A stretch of 64,000 nucleotides of DNA from Ceriagrion tenellum (Eukaryota > Arthropoda > Insecta > Odonata > Coenagrionidae), in the NCBI GenBank assembly GCA_963169105.1, contig OY720636.1, positions 68,250,123 through 68,314,122 of the forward strand, in the 5' to 3' direction. The notes beneath the pieces are model-generated. The model saw only the letters and a program-made list of their open reading frames with translations, did not search any database and was not told where the DNA came from. A program made the position numbers and the translations under genes. Of this stretch, positions 24,092-35,717 are shown piece by piece (within the stretch, counting starts at the first letter, position 1; each line of letters starts with the position of its first letter).

Positions 24092-24197
24092 AGACTCATT
24101 GGGAGGACTTACAAAATTCGTTTGGTAGAATATAATGAATGAGAAATGGAGTGTAGCGAATCAAGAAGTAGGAATCATATCGGGCAAGACATTTTCA
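24092..24197 (+). repeat. Dispersed repeat R2, copy 1
   Basis: This aligns with 25522-25627 in the same orientation; the shared core is TTTGGTAGAATAYAATGAAT GA.AAATGGA. Translation of one phase gives a basic segment followed by LVEYNE, similar to the basic C-terminal end of LINE-B, so both may be LINE ends. Confidence 0.55.
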
Positions 24198-25521
24198 TGC
24201 TCGAAAGCATACTGGATAGTATAATTAAAGGAGAGGTAGTTTTTAAGACCTGTCAGCATTAAAAAAATCTTTGACTTTGCTAACCCCGTAAGGGAGTAGT
24301 ATAATGGGTACATTATCAAGTATGTTTTAAGATAGTTAGCGGAAAATGTTGTTCAAGACCTATGAATTCAGCAGAAAATATTGTTATTATAGCCGTGGAG
24401 CACTGAGTACCGCATCAAATGGTTCAAATTTTAACTAGGCTTCACTTTGATGAGGGAGAAAAAGGGCAGGAATTTTTAACTCCGCGAAGAGAGGAAAAAC
24501 ATATGAGATATTAAAAGAAATTTAATACAGAAAATAACAAAGAAAATGTCGGCAAAGGAAATATTTTAAGTTAGTTTGACCGTGATAGTTCCCTAGTCAT
24601 ATCGGAGACCATATTCGAATTATACGTTTTAATTTTAGCGGTTGTTGGGAGCATAATGTGAATAATACATCACAAAGAGTGTAATAATAAACTTGCAAAT
24701 TACTGAAATGCTAGGCAATCAAATAAATATATTCACATAAGTCTTTCATTTGGTTCATTTTTTCACGCCGTACGCTCAAAACTCCTTCACAACGGAAGGT
24801 TTTTTGCGATTCTGAAAAAAATTCTGCGGTAAAAATATGATTTATTTTCAAAAATAGTCAAGTAAAGATACAAACTACGACCTGATAATTTTTTTGACTA
24901 TATCTAGTTGTTAGACATACCTCACTTTTTAAATGCGATCTCTCTGGAGAGCGTAACCTACCATTGCCGATGTAAAAGGGCTGTTTTTATTCGTCAAAAA
25001 TCTCGGAAAGTATTTGGGTAAGGGGCTGATATTGTGGTATCTTTGGAAGAGTAGAATATTTTTTATTAAAATGAGATTAATCACATTGAGTTCTAGGTGA
25101 AATGATATTTCGCTCCAACTGCCTATAACTTTCCACCTCCCTGCTTACCCCTCTCTCCCTACTCCCTTTCCCACCTCTTCCTTTCCCAATCATTTTTGTG
25201 ACTATACATTTCCCGTCTTCTGTGATAATGGTGCTTGATGGTAGGTGCCAAGTTGATAGCCAAGTCGTATTTAAATAAGTTCATTTGGAATGGCTAAGCC
25301 AATCTTATCTTTTACAACATTCAAGGCAGTTCCCTTAATTGCATCAATTTGAAAATTACTTGTGCCGCATTGTATTTGCTTCACAGTAAGAAATATTCTC
25401 GTTTATAATTATATTTACAGCGTTAAACAATTTTAATTTGTTCTTAACATTTTATAAATGCAACATGGAAGAAAACTATCTAACCGAAGAAAATTTAAAG
25501 GGAACACCTTACCGGAGAAGG
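24198..25521. other. AT-rich intergenic DNA
   Basis: No gene, RNA or repeat recognised. Confidence 0.45.
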
Positions 25522-25627
25522 GGTACTCACGGGGAGACCACGAAAAATTAGTTTGGTAGAATACAATGAATGAAAAATGGAATAGAGCGGACCAAGCAGT
25601 GGGAATCATGTAGAGCAGGATATTTTA
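25522..25627 (+). repeat. Dispersed repeat R2, copy 2
   Basis: Partner of 24092-24197, about 1.43 kb downstream in the same orientation and about 75% alike by eye. Confidence 0.55.
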
Positions 25628-25869
25628 TGTGTGCGTAACGAACTGAACTGTGATTTGGAGGCTTTTGATGAAGGTGATGATGATATCCAGTAAAGCAAGC
25701 GGGTAGTGCCCGAACTTTCAGAACGGACTGATCAAGAATGGGGCATGACGACGCAAATGTCTTCGCGGATCGTATAACTTGAATCACCGGACCATTCACA
25801 GCGTAGGAGCCAATTTCGCCCATTGACTCAAGCGAAAATGAGAGCCTTCGTGGACCGGTTGCATAGAAT

Positions 25870-26255
25870 ACGCGCAATCACCACGAGGAGGGGGGGCTTT
25901 CTCGCTTGAACATTACCACAGTATCATCATCACGAGGCAGATCGCAACCATTATGGCCGTGCATTTTTATAGGTTTACCGACGGGTCCCGCCTTAACCTT
26001 TCTTTCTTTTATAAATGTTTTTTCTCTCCTCCCTCCCATCAAAAACCTCTCCGGACACGAGACCGAGCCCATTCTCGCCGCTGTCGTCGGCAGAACACGG
26101 CCTGCCGAAATTTCACACCCCCTCGATTTAAGTACGACCATCGCCCGAACACGCGCCGGGCATGTGGGACGAGCGAGGGATGACGGGGAGGCGGAGGCGG
26201 TGGTGGGTGGGTGAGGGCGAGATCCGTTGGGGCGAGCTCTCCATCTTCCTCCAAA
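25870..26255. promoter_or_regulatory. CpG-rich island
   Basis: Many CG dinucleotides (ACGAGACCGAGCCC, GCCGCTGTCGTCGG, ACACGCGCCGGG) in an otherwise AT-rich region. Overlapping frames of 71-102 codons on both strands show no domain. It could be an unmethylated regulatory element or the 5' end of an unseen transcript. Confidence 0.25.
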
Positions 26256-27055
26256 CCTACCTCTTTCTAACTCCTATAAACCATCTTATGGCCAAAAGTA
26301 AGTCACCTGTATTGCGACAGTTTGGGCGAGTCAAGGTTTAATCATAATAGATTTTCACCAATGTGCGCATAACAAAATCAAATGCATTAAAATTATACTG
26401 GCTAAAGTTTTATCAATGACGATAACTTTTTTAGGTGATTCTGAGTCATCAATCTATTCAAGACATTATAGAAACTGTGGATAAAACTATTTTATAAAAC
26501 TAGAAGTCTCTGAGTCAAGTCACAGTTTCAGGCTTAATATTGTGGAAACGTGACAGATGAAACAATGAAATTGAAATAATAAATGACAACATAAATAACA
26601 TATATCAGTGAGAAGTTATTTCATTCTCTGTGCCAAATTTTGGGTCGATTTACCGCATGGTTTGCGACATATTGCTCATTAAAATCGAGTATTTTTCAAT
26701 TTATTATATTGAAACAAAATAAATGAAATTACTATATTTTTTATAACTTAATAGTTATGTTCATGATACTCCCAAAAACACCTAAAAAAGAGATTGGATG
26801 TGTTTAAAGCGAACCTCACATTTCTTGATATTTCACCGCATATTTATTTTGGAATAGTATATATAAAATTATGCGTAAACATAAAAGCACTGTGCCAAGT
26901 TTTAATACAGATATACTGCGTGAATTAATCAAAAAATTACTTTTTTTTAGTTTTATAAAATCCGAATATTTAGTTATTTTCCAGAAAATCTCTGAACTGA
27001 CTATGGAAGTTAATACATTTATTTAACAAATGATTTAAAATTATTTTAATCTCTA
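26256..27055. other. AT-rich intergenic DNA
   Basis: Only the second 46-bp repeat copy (26521-26566) is recognisable. Confidence 0.45.
26521..26566 (+). repeat. 46-bp dispersed repeat, copy 2
   Basis: Same-orientation partner of 23270-23315 with a few substitutions. Confidence 0.5.
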
Positions 27056-27220
27056 GCATGGAATCCTCAGAGTAGAAAAAGAAGATGGCCTAGAATAAGA
27101 TGGAGAAAAGGGATGAAAAAGATATTGAGAGCAAAGTAATTACTCTGAGAAAAGCCTGCATTTTAACGGAGAGAAGAGGTGGTTGGACATCGGATACCGT
27201 GGCAGAGCGTTAAGAAACTG
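27056..27220 (+). mobile_element. Degraded LINE-B-like 3' fragment
   Basis: The plus strand reads RKRRWPRIRWRKGMKKILRA and, after stops, a REE.VVGHRIPW segment. This resembles the basic stretch and tryptophan-containing end of LINE-B. It is too decayed to define limits. Confidence 0.4.
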
Positions 27221-27320
27221 ATTTTGAATATTCCAATTTAAAATCGACAAAATAGGCTGTTTTTTTTGCTCTTGATATTTGCTGTTTATTTTGATTTGGG
27301 CAGTGGGCTGAGAACTGCCT

Positions 27321-27930
27321 TCATCTACACCGATATCTACATACTACCCCTGCGAACCGCCGCATGGGCGTGTGGCAAAGGGATTTAGAATACCTGCCAT
27401 GTAAAGATGTAAGGAATAAATGTCCCAAATGCTCGCGGTGTATTCAAGGTGTGGGTGTGGCCTAACCAGAGAGAAGTAGTGCCTTTCTTTTACTTTTTTA
27501 TACGAAGACCTTCCTGTAATAAACCTAACAAGTCCTAGTTTATTTAATGCTGTTCTGCATATGTTTTGTGTGTGTGTTCTCAACGAAACATCTAATAGTA
27601 ATTTCAAGATTTTAACTTTATCTGAAGCTTTTATGTTCACTCCACCAACGGTGTAGATATAGTATTTGTGTGATGACTTTTGCAAGAAGTGTAGTTGGTG
27701 CATTTTCTAAGATTTAATTCTAGCCCCCACTTCTGGCACCACGAATGAATGTTGTTTAGGTCCGATGACAGAAATTTTAAGTCCGCATTTTCGCTTATTT
27801 TGCGGTAGATGATAGAAGAATGTGCAAGTAATCTTAATTTACTGCTAACTCGAGAACTTAGGCCATTTTTATAAATAAAGAGTAAAATTGGGCCGATCAC
27901 CCTTCCTCGTTGAAAACTCGTGCCTTAAAC
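27321..27930 (-). mobile_element. LINE-A copy 7: RT fragment with palm-to-C-terminus (frameshifted)
   Basis: On the minus strand a first frame (27900-27637) gives IGPILLFIYKNGLSSRVSSK, then ENADLKFLSSDLNNIHSWCQ and KWGLELNLRKC, the central RT region (the catalytic dyad area is degraded to LLAHSS). A second frame (27703-27344) gives ILKLLLDVSLRTHTQNICRT and the VKERHYFSLVRP motif. There a two-residue slip duplicates Pro-His (PHPHLEY). The element ends with the CTACAT-type tail at 27321-27345. This is the longest LINE-A copy in the window. Confidence 0.8.
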
Positions 27931-28558
27931 ATGAATACCGAGTTTAGTCCAACTGGCGACGGTGGGAATTTCATAAAAAAGATAGTCAATTCTATCATGG
28001 CCATTTGGAGCATATAAGGAGTGGATATTTCCATAGGGCATAAGAGGGAGGCAGAGTAGGTGATAGACTCAGATGATGAGAGGCAGAGGGGCGCTGGAGG
28101 CCGTGGCGGAGAGGAAGATATTTGGTGAGCGGGTAAGAGGAAGAATGAGGATGGCCTTTAACTATGGACATTCAAGTCTGAGACTGGGAACGTCGCGTCG
28201 GTTCTGCTTTTGATCGGAAGGCCATGGACTATGGCGGAACCATTCCATGGCGGAGAAAATCCCATTTTTAATGAAGCGTGGCACGAATAGTTGTAATCAT
28301 CTACTTAAACACAAGTGATATTTATCATTGAATATTTATATTAATTAAATATTTTATCACAAAAAATAATGAAATGATGAATTACTTAGTTTCCCACAAG
28401 AGATTTAGTACGCCCTTAATACCCGGGTTCTATCGCTGCGCGACATCATCAGCAACCGATGATGGAATTATGAAGGAATTCCACCAAGTTACTGCCAATA
28501 CCATTAATTCTACAAAGGAAATGGTTGCGAGCTTTACTCTGTGTAATTTATCCATTAT
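27931..28558. other. Intergenic DNA, no recognised gene
   Basis: A G-rich patch at 28020-28130 and AT-rich DNA; nothing recognised. Confidence 0.4.
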
Positions 28559-28644
28559 GGACCAAATAAAATGACTTTGTTAACTCCACTTGAGGTTTAG
28601 GTTTTCACCTCAAGTGGAGTTAACGTAGTTATTTTATTTGGTCC
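28559..28644. repeat. 38-bp inverted repeat (fold-back element)
   Basis: The left arm 28559-28596 (GGACCAAATAAAATGACTTT...) and right arm 28607-28644 pair with three mismatches around a 10-bp loop. The central 18 bp of each arm (TTAACTCCACTTGAGGT and its complement) pair perfectly. No target-site duplication or coding remnant is seen. Confidence 0.85.
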
Positions 28645-30184
28645 GAAAATATTTCAAAATTACAAATAATAAATTAATATAATCAATTATTTAATAATGA
28701 TGTAATTGAATCAAAATAAACTTTCAATTAAATATTTTATTTGCTGAAGTACCCAACATGGCTGTTTGCAGTCTCTGACTTGAGGGTCTCTAGCCTTTAC
28801 GGGCTGGATTAGAAAGAACTTACACTGTGATGAAGAGGGAATCCGTGGAATGGGATAAGTACGCACGAAGTTCCGTAGGATTCTCACTCTCTCCCATTTC
28901 AAATAGTTTGGCCGGTAGATCACTCTAAAAATAATTATCCGCAGAGAAAAAGACCTATTAAATCTATCCATCGAACGAAAATATCATTCCATTCCTTCAT
29001 ATTTCTCCCCTGCCCCTTTTCTCTCATCCTTTTAGCCCCTTCATCATCTCTCCCACCCACTCGTCGAAGTCTCTCGAGTGTGAAATTCCTTAAGGGTCCG
29101 GTCCCGGAGGAGAGTCCCGTCCTCCTCCACCTAAACATCGGTATGCAATCGAGAGAAATTGCCTCTTCCACCCCTTCTCCACACACCCTCCCACGGTGCG
29201 ATGAACCTGAGACGGAAAACGAATAGTAGAAGGTGTAGGGGGAGGGAGAGAGAGAGAGGAAGTGAAACGAAGGAGCAGAAGAAGGAGGAGGGAAAAAATA
29301 TTTGAAAAAAAAAGAGTAACGAAGCCCGGCGAGATGAAAGAGAAAAAAATGTAATATGTGGGCACGCGAAAAAACGTTTTCGCTGCATCGGCTGTTTTAT
29401 TCATTTTTTGTTATATGAGTAATGTGGGACCTCCGACGGACCGGGCGCCGGAGTGGTTTAATAAGAAAAAAAGGAAACAAAAGCATGAGGGAGTGGCAGT
29501 GAGTGTTACAAGGAGTCGGCGGTGGCATTGGGTTATCGGATCCAAGAAGTGCATCGTTTCGGGTGCGCTCTTCGTCCCCCGGACTCCGGATCACTCCCAC
29601 CCGCCCGCCCTCCCGACACTCGACTCCATCGGAAGGCGTACTTTCGGGCGTCGTGGACATCGTCGACACCAATCTCCACGTTCTACCGTGCGGTGGCGGT
29701 CCACGGAAAGGGACATCGAGGGGGAAGTGGTCCGGGCGCTCTCTTCCGAAGGTTGTGAATGCTCACGGGATGCAAGGAGAGGAGGACATTAATCAGTTGG
29801 CGAGCGTTGCGGGGTCATTCGCATGCACGCAGCTCAAATGGGTTGCGGCTTCTTTCTTTTTCCTCACACTCTGCATCTCTCGTTGGCACCCAATTATGGC
29901 GCCTTTTCGGCAATTGAATAAGAAAATAATGGTGGTAAACAATAACAGTCGGTGACCAAGAGATAAACAAGTCATCCTCACACTTAGGAAATTATTAATC
30001 CTCGGAGGTGATATACTTTCCTTTACATCCTTGAATTACAGAATAATATTTAAACTTGACCTCGTTTCAATGATGCAAAAATATGTATTTTTTTGCAGCA
30101 TACATAAATCCAGAAGGCATGAATTTGTATATAATTTTAGCTTCACGTTCATCCAGACGGGCTGGAATTTGGAAAATAGGCTTA
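28645..30184. promoter_or_regulatory. Intergenic DNA with a large GC-rich island at about 28970-29830
   Basis: The island contains a G/A-rich part (29100-29300 with a GA dinucleotide tract at 29244-29258) and a CpG-rich part (29420-29800). Several plus-strand frames of 78-150 codons overlap in all phases at 29358-29955, and none has a domain. I regard the island as a candidate regulatory region rather than a gene. Confidence 0.25.
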
Positions 30185-30580
30185 CTAGAGTAGTATTAAG
30201 AAAATCGGAACAGAACAGAATGGAAGCTTTCGGAACTTGGGGTTGGAGGAGAATGTTGAAGATGAAATTGACGGAAAAAATAAGAAATTGTAAATTGCAC
30301 AGAGGAATATAAGAGGAAAGGACCATTTGAAAAACGATATAGAAAAGAAAAAAAAGGTAGATTGGACAAACCCTGAGACACAATGAGTTTGTGAAGAACA
30401 TAATGGATGGTAAAATAAAGGAAAAAGTCCCCGGAGGAAGACCAAGGAATAAGTTGTTGGACCGAATAACGAGGGTAGAATATAAGGAGATAAACGAGGA
30501 AGTAAGGAACCTAGAATTAGATAGGGAAGGGTGGAGGGCTCCAGTCAAAAAATGTTGGGATTCAACTAACAATGATTGGA
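30185..30580 (+). mobile_element. LINE-B fragment (plus strand)
   Basis: The first frame reads RKSEQNRMEAFGTWGWRRML KMKLTEKIRN, equivalent to the ERNRIEAYEMWVWRRMGKV block of the 63-kb copy. After stops, the frame at 30391-30708 reads VKNIMDGKIKEKVPGGRPRN KLLDRI and LDREGWRAPVKK, the C-terminal basic segment and final Trp block. Both parts are clearly recognisable, with several frameshifts. Confidence 0.75.
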
Positions 30581-33500
30581 ATAGTGTTTTTTTGTTAGTG
30601 CTTCGAAGGCAACTGTCATTTCTCACTCACTATATACCTTTTACAGACTGGGGTAATAGAACTCGCACGAATAGAAGGATCACCTCTCAAGGAGGAAACT
30701 CGAGCTAAGAACCGAGTATTGGAGATGTATCGCTATTTTGATATTTCCTAATGGATGACGACCCATCGGGTACAAATCCCACATTTCATTATAATTGTGG
30801 CCATACATTCTCATCGACATAGTGTATAGTTGTGGATATCTGGCCATGCACGATACCCATTGTCCCTCATCATCCCCTTTGTTCTTTAATTTGGTAAAAA
30901 ACACTTTAAGTGAATATAGCAAATTCAGACATTACAAGGCGATTGATCGCTATAAGACTCCAATTATTAACAATAAAATACCCACCCCAGTTACGCGAAC
31001 GTAACCATCACGACATCACAGAACTTCCCTAAGGTGTAAGTCCACGGTTGACATAGTGAATTCAAAATTTTGCTCGTCGCAAACATAGTGTTCACAAACT
31101 TTTCGTTGGATCTGCTCGTCTGAAATTTTGTTGTGAAAACTAAAAACTTTTCAGAAGTTGATTTTATATTTCATATGACTTAACCAAAATGAAGTTCTTC
31201 CAACCCACAAGTATAAATTACTTTTTGGCCAAGTTTTATCATCACAATGTAAACAGTTTCTCTCTAAAAAAGAGACAATAATACTTTTACATTTTCATGG
31301 CACCTTGGTGACAGATATTTTGGAAAATACTAGGAGGATCAACGTTATATTTTTGTAACATGCGCAACATTTGGCGTTACATGTTTGCAACTTCCATTTT
31401 GGATTAAAATAACAATCACAATGCTAAAACAAATTGTATAAATCCATATCATATTTCATACATGTTTGCACTGTGTTACCTTCTACATGCGCGTAAAGTT
31501 TTGCTACTCTAGCTTTACATACGCCAATGTTATTTCATATTTCATGAGATTTATAAATTTCCCCTTAGCAGATATGTTCTACCTGTATTTTGACCCCTTT
31601 CTTCCCCGGGGAGTGATATTTACAGGATTAATTCCGCTCAAATACTAAAATTCATTGCCATAGCAACTAGTAAAATCGATTTTTTGCAGTTCACCGAAGT
31701 CTCAGCAAATTTTAATGCTGTGACCAAAATTTTCATAGATACACTCAACGCTCTCTATGCTAAAATTATCAATGAAAACTGGTCTCACTAGATACAAACT
31801 TCATCATGGCACCTTATACGTACCTGCTCATTTTTGTTACTTCATCTTCATAAACACCAATGATATTTAATTTTGTAAATTATGAAAAATAAATGCACTC
31901 AGCAATTACACCCTCTGCATATCTGTAGACGTCTCCTTCCCTGACGGTAGCAATTACATGCTGAATTACACTTGATTCACTTTATTTATGATCATTGAGC
32001 ATAGTTAGACCCTTTTCTTCGCAGTTTCCGGCAGAATTTTACAATTTTCTAATTTAATATTTATAATAACTCTCACGTTAATGCGTACAATACAACAAAT
32101 TTAATTAACAAAATCTGAAATTTTAGCCAACATGCAGTAAACCAAAATGGTTCGTCATCTTTTGGTTAAGGTTTATGAGGAATCATAGAGCCGGGACTTG
32201 AGTATTTCTTAAAAACTAAACGCCGTACGATTGTTTACGGGGTCTACATCTAAGAGGCCAAAGGTCGTACTTATAAGCAACAGAGGCGAGATAAATCACG
32301 ACACTCGAGAGATTCTTTTTTTTTCAGCAAGCCAAAAAAAGTTACCGCGAAAGAACGCGACTATACCGGTATTATTGACGAATGAATATGAATCTGTCGG
32401 ATCGTCTCGGACGGCTGAAACAGGACGTAAAAGAAGATGAAAGAGAGAAATGGAAGCATGAAAAAAGAGAGGCGTTCCGGAGCTCCTATCTTCGGGGCAG
32501 GTCAATAAAAAAAAACACATTCGAACCCCGACATTCCAAGTGACTGACCTATTAGGGCGGCTCACAGGCTATTAAACTCGGATATTTCCTAAACACAGGG
32601 CCCTCACACTCTCTCTCTCTCTTGATCTCTGAACCAAAAAGGGGTACATCGTCAAGGGGCTAATGGTTTCGCCGGCAAACGCGTTCCCAGAGTCCCATTC
32701 ATCTCCCTTTGTCTGCGCTCGACGCAATCCGACGAAAAGAAAAAAAATAAGATGAGAATATAGCAGGGGAACTCGAGAGGGCAAAAAGATAATAAAAAAT
32801 TTCCCTCGAAAAAACCCCCACGTATTTGTCAAACAAAATGAGATTGATAGCGGAAAATTACGTTTCGCAAAAACATTGCCAGAGGGGGGTTCCAAGAGGG
32901 GGATATATTATTGAGGAAGAGAGGGAGAAAGATGAGAAAAAACTGGGATAATTTTAATCCGTTTTTTCGAAAAATTTCGGCTCTCTTTTTTCTTCCGACC
33001 GCTTTCTTCGACTCTACCCAAACCTTTATAAACCCCCCCAATGGCCATTGGATCTTGAACACTCTTAAATTCTTTCTTATCTCATCATGTTTCGGCAAGC
33101 ACGTTTTTTACTGTTCTTACAATGATGTCTACAGGACATTGAATGTCGTACCTAAGACCCTTAGCAACAGCTTGAGTGGTAGTAGTAACTAGATAATTGA
33201 ATTTGAATAAGATAAATTGCCATTGTAAATGAGTCTTTCACTTTAAACTATTCATCTAAGGTTAGGATTTTTACCGTATTCACCCACGTGTCACGCACAT
33301 CTCGTTTTATAAGCGATGGAAATAAATCGGCGCCTTTATTTCTTCTCCTAGCGCGAGTTTTTGGGGGGCGTTGTACTTTCGATAAATATCAAAGCTTTTC
33401 TTTAGCGTTATTACGTTTGTTTTTTCACGATAAATTGATAAAAGTAATGGCTTCACGTGCAAATATAACTAGCTCTACGATTTTTATTTTATAAATACGG

Positions 33501-33585
33501 GTTGAGTAACCGAGCTTCGATTTGGAGTTTTTACCAGCTACCATAGGGATTTCTAGGAAAGGCGGAGAAGTAAGAGACTCGTGTA
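30581..33585. other. Intergenic DNA, no recognised gene
   Basis: Mostly AT-rich. At 32230-33100 there is a patch with more CG dinucleotides and overlapping 69-107-codon frames on both strands, plus a CT dinucleotide tract near 32608-32622. No domain is visible in any frame. Confidence 0.45.
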
Positions 33586-34069
33586 ATGGCCAGTTGCAGG
33601 AACGACACCTATATATTCCAAAGAGTTTTAGGACTCCATCATAATCCATGTCAATAATTTAGTAAGCGTTGCAGAAACACTCAATAAATTTATTAGTTTT
33701 ATAAATGGTTTCACAACTTATGGGATGGAATTATGAGCTCCATATGTAGCCAAGATGGCGGAAGCGCGTGAACCGCTTGGAGTTTTAATTACTTGATAAT
33801 ATAGTTACTTTGAGACGAATGGTCAGCTTGTCTACTCTGATTAAATAATTATCATGTTCATTAGTAATTATGCATAGGATAAATCACTAAGAATTTCATC
33901 CAGCGGTGTAAGGTTGGATAAAACTTTCGAAGTAACGAATTATTCATTGATAAGTTATGAAATTGATAGATGTGTTCCTAAAACCCGAATATTTTTATGA
34001 GGCCAAAAACTTCGTGCATCTTTTAACTATTGATCTCATACCTAAACGTTCTTGCAACCGACCATTAAG
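33586..34069 (+). repeat. Dispersed repeat R1 (about 480 bp), copy 1
   Basis: Aligns over its whole length with 47623-48088 in the same orientation at roughly 70-75% by eye. Shared blocks are GCCAGTTGCAGGAA.GACAC, TAGCCAAGAT.GCGGA, ACCGCTTGGAG, TTAATTACTTGATAA and CTAAAYGTTCTTGC. It shows no long frame. The other copy directly follows a LINE-B fragment, so R1 may be the 3' end of a LINE-B subfamily; otherwise the family is unknown. Confidence 0.7.
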
Positions 34070-34185
34070 ATATACAACCCCCTTTTTAACTACGGTTTCC
34101 GGAAAAAAAGTTGGCTCGCGGTACATGGGTCTATATAGTATTTCAAACTTGGAGAATGCTTCCCGTCAAGTGCTTCCGCACGTCA

Positions 34186-34250
34186 TTGGCGAACGCACCG
34201 GGCCGCCTACTGGGAGACCCGTGTTTGAATCCCGCTCAATTCAAATGATT
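34186..34250 (+). mobile_element. Possible tRNA-like SINE head
   Basis: GGCGAACGCACCGGGCC resembles a pol III A box and GTGTTTGAATCCCG a B box at suitable spacing. The downstream SINE body of the 41.7-kb family is not recognisable, so this is either a different SINE or chance. Confidence 0.35.
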
Positions 34251-34260
34251 TATTTGCGAT

Positions 34261-35438
34261 AACTTTCATCCTTTTGGCGTATAATCCAAGTAGGTTCAAA
34301 TAAAACTAAGACGGCGAATTAGAGAGACCGGACTGGTGTCGATGTGATTCCTAATGGGAAAAAATAGATATGTCTGAGAGTCCTTTTTTTTCATTAATCT
34401 GCCGCAAATTGGCGCTGAGATGAGTGGTACGATCACGTTGGGAAAGATAGGGTTGAATTTTGGAGTCAGAGTAGAAGTTGACTAATTCTCCAAGGAGTCT
34501 TTGTCTGTTTTTAAAGCCCCACTTTCTCCCCCTCTTATTTTCCCGCCCTCGCGCTTAATGTCGAAAAAAAAAGAGTTTTAAGGACCGGCGTTACTCTTGA
34601 ACGACGTGAAATTCAACAAGGCGGTTAAAACCGACCAAAGAAGGGGGAATGGATGCCCTTTTTTTCAATGCCATTTGGTCCGTCTCTTTCGAAAACGAAA
34701 TCTTACACACCCCTCGCGAGTTCTCACCAAAGGTTTCAAATCCATTAAGATAACGAGGAAACTTTTTTCTCATACGTTTGCTAAAAGAGAATATTTCAAC
34801 GGAACGAAAGGTGGGGGTACGCGAGTTCGAGAGGCTCCGGGAAATATAGGAATGGCGCACTCTTTTGTTTTCACTTGCGATCATCGAGTTATTCCTGATC
34901 GCGTCTCGTATGTACCTACGCTGCATTAAAAAGAACGTTCCTTTCCTGCTATGGTAAAGGTTGAACAAAGTTCGTAAGGCAACCGAATAAACGTTTGAGA
35001 CATTGAACCGCATCATCTTGCTCACTGGAAAGTTCACAATAAATCACCACTATTTTCTGCTGCTAATGACATTGTTCTAAAGCTACAAATTTAACTTCAA
35101 TATCGATGGTAACTGTGAATAAAAATTAAACTACCTCAGCTCCTGACATTATTTCAGTTACCTCTCAGACTTTTCTTAATCTTTACCAAACAGGAAAGAA
35201 GATTATCCCTCAATAGTGGTAGGTCTTTACATGACATGACAACTCATGTTTTCTATAAAAATTACGGTGTAAAGAAAAGAAATATTTGCATAAATATATG
35301 AAAAAATGAAGTCTGTATAAATCATAAATCCACAATTTTAAACGATTATGTTCTCAAAAATATATGCTGCCGTCAATATCTTTCGAGGTTTTAATATTTG
35401 CGTGAAGATGCCCAGTTATCCTTCCACGTCTCAAGGAT
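34261..35438. other. Intergenic DNA, no recognised gene
   Basis: A CG-containing patch at 34590-35040 has a 148-codon minus-strand frame and a 110-codon plus-strand frame over the same DNA. Neither shows a domain. Confidence 0.4.
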
Positions 35439-35717
35439 TTAACCCTCTTAGTTCTGACTCCTTCCAGTGATACTAGCGAGAATACGGAGGGTAATTTTAT
35501 GAAAATTATCATCTCAGAAAAAAAATATTCTGAAGTTATTGTTTAAAATATCCATTAATAGTTTTTTAGCTTGTGTTTACATTGAATTAGTCAATAATCA
35601 TGACAGACATTCAAATCGTCTAGAATAATTGAAATTACTAAATAAGTACTACAGTTAAGCAATATTTTTGCATGATCCGATGTATCGGTCCACCATACTA
35701 AGTTTAAGAGGGTTTAA
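35439..35717. mobile_element. piggyBac-like MITE
   Basis: TTAA (35439-35442) is followed by CCCTCTTAGTTCTGA. The right end read inwards is TTAA (35714-35717), one extra A, then CCCTCTTAAACTTAG. TTAA target sites and a CCCT-type terminus are piggyBac hallmarks (established knowledge). The 271-bp interior is non-coding and carries a CCGATGTATCGG palindrome near the right end, which the partial copy at 7345-7595 shares. Confidence 0.55.

Noticed and set aside
29358..29955. Plus-strand frames of 144 and 150 codons in a CpG-rich island
   Set aside because: Three phases are open over the same DNA and none has a domain. This is typical of GC-rich non-coding DNA.
30036..30626. 196-codon minus-strand frame rich in Phe/Leu/Ser, resembling a membrane protein
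   Set aside because: It is the antisense of a LINE-B fragment whose plus-strand translation matches other LINE-B copies.
34591..35037. 148-codon minus-strand frame
   Set aside because: Ser/Arg/Phe composition without motifs, with a 110-codon frame on the opposite strand over the same bases.
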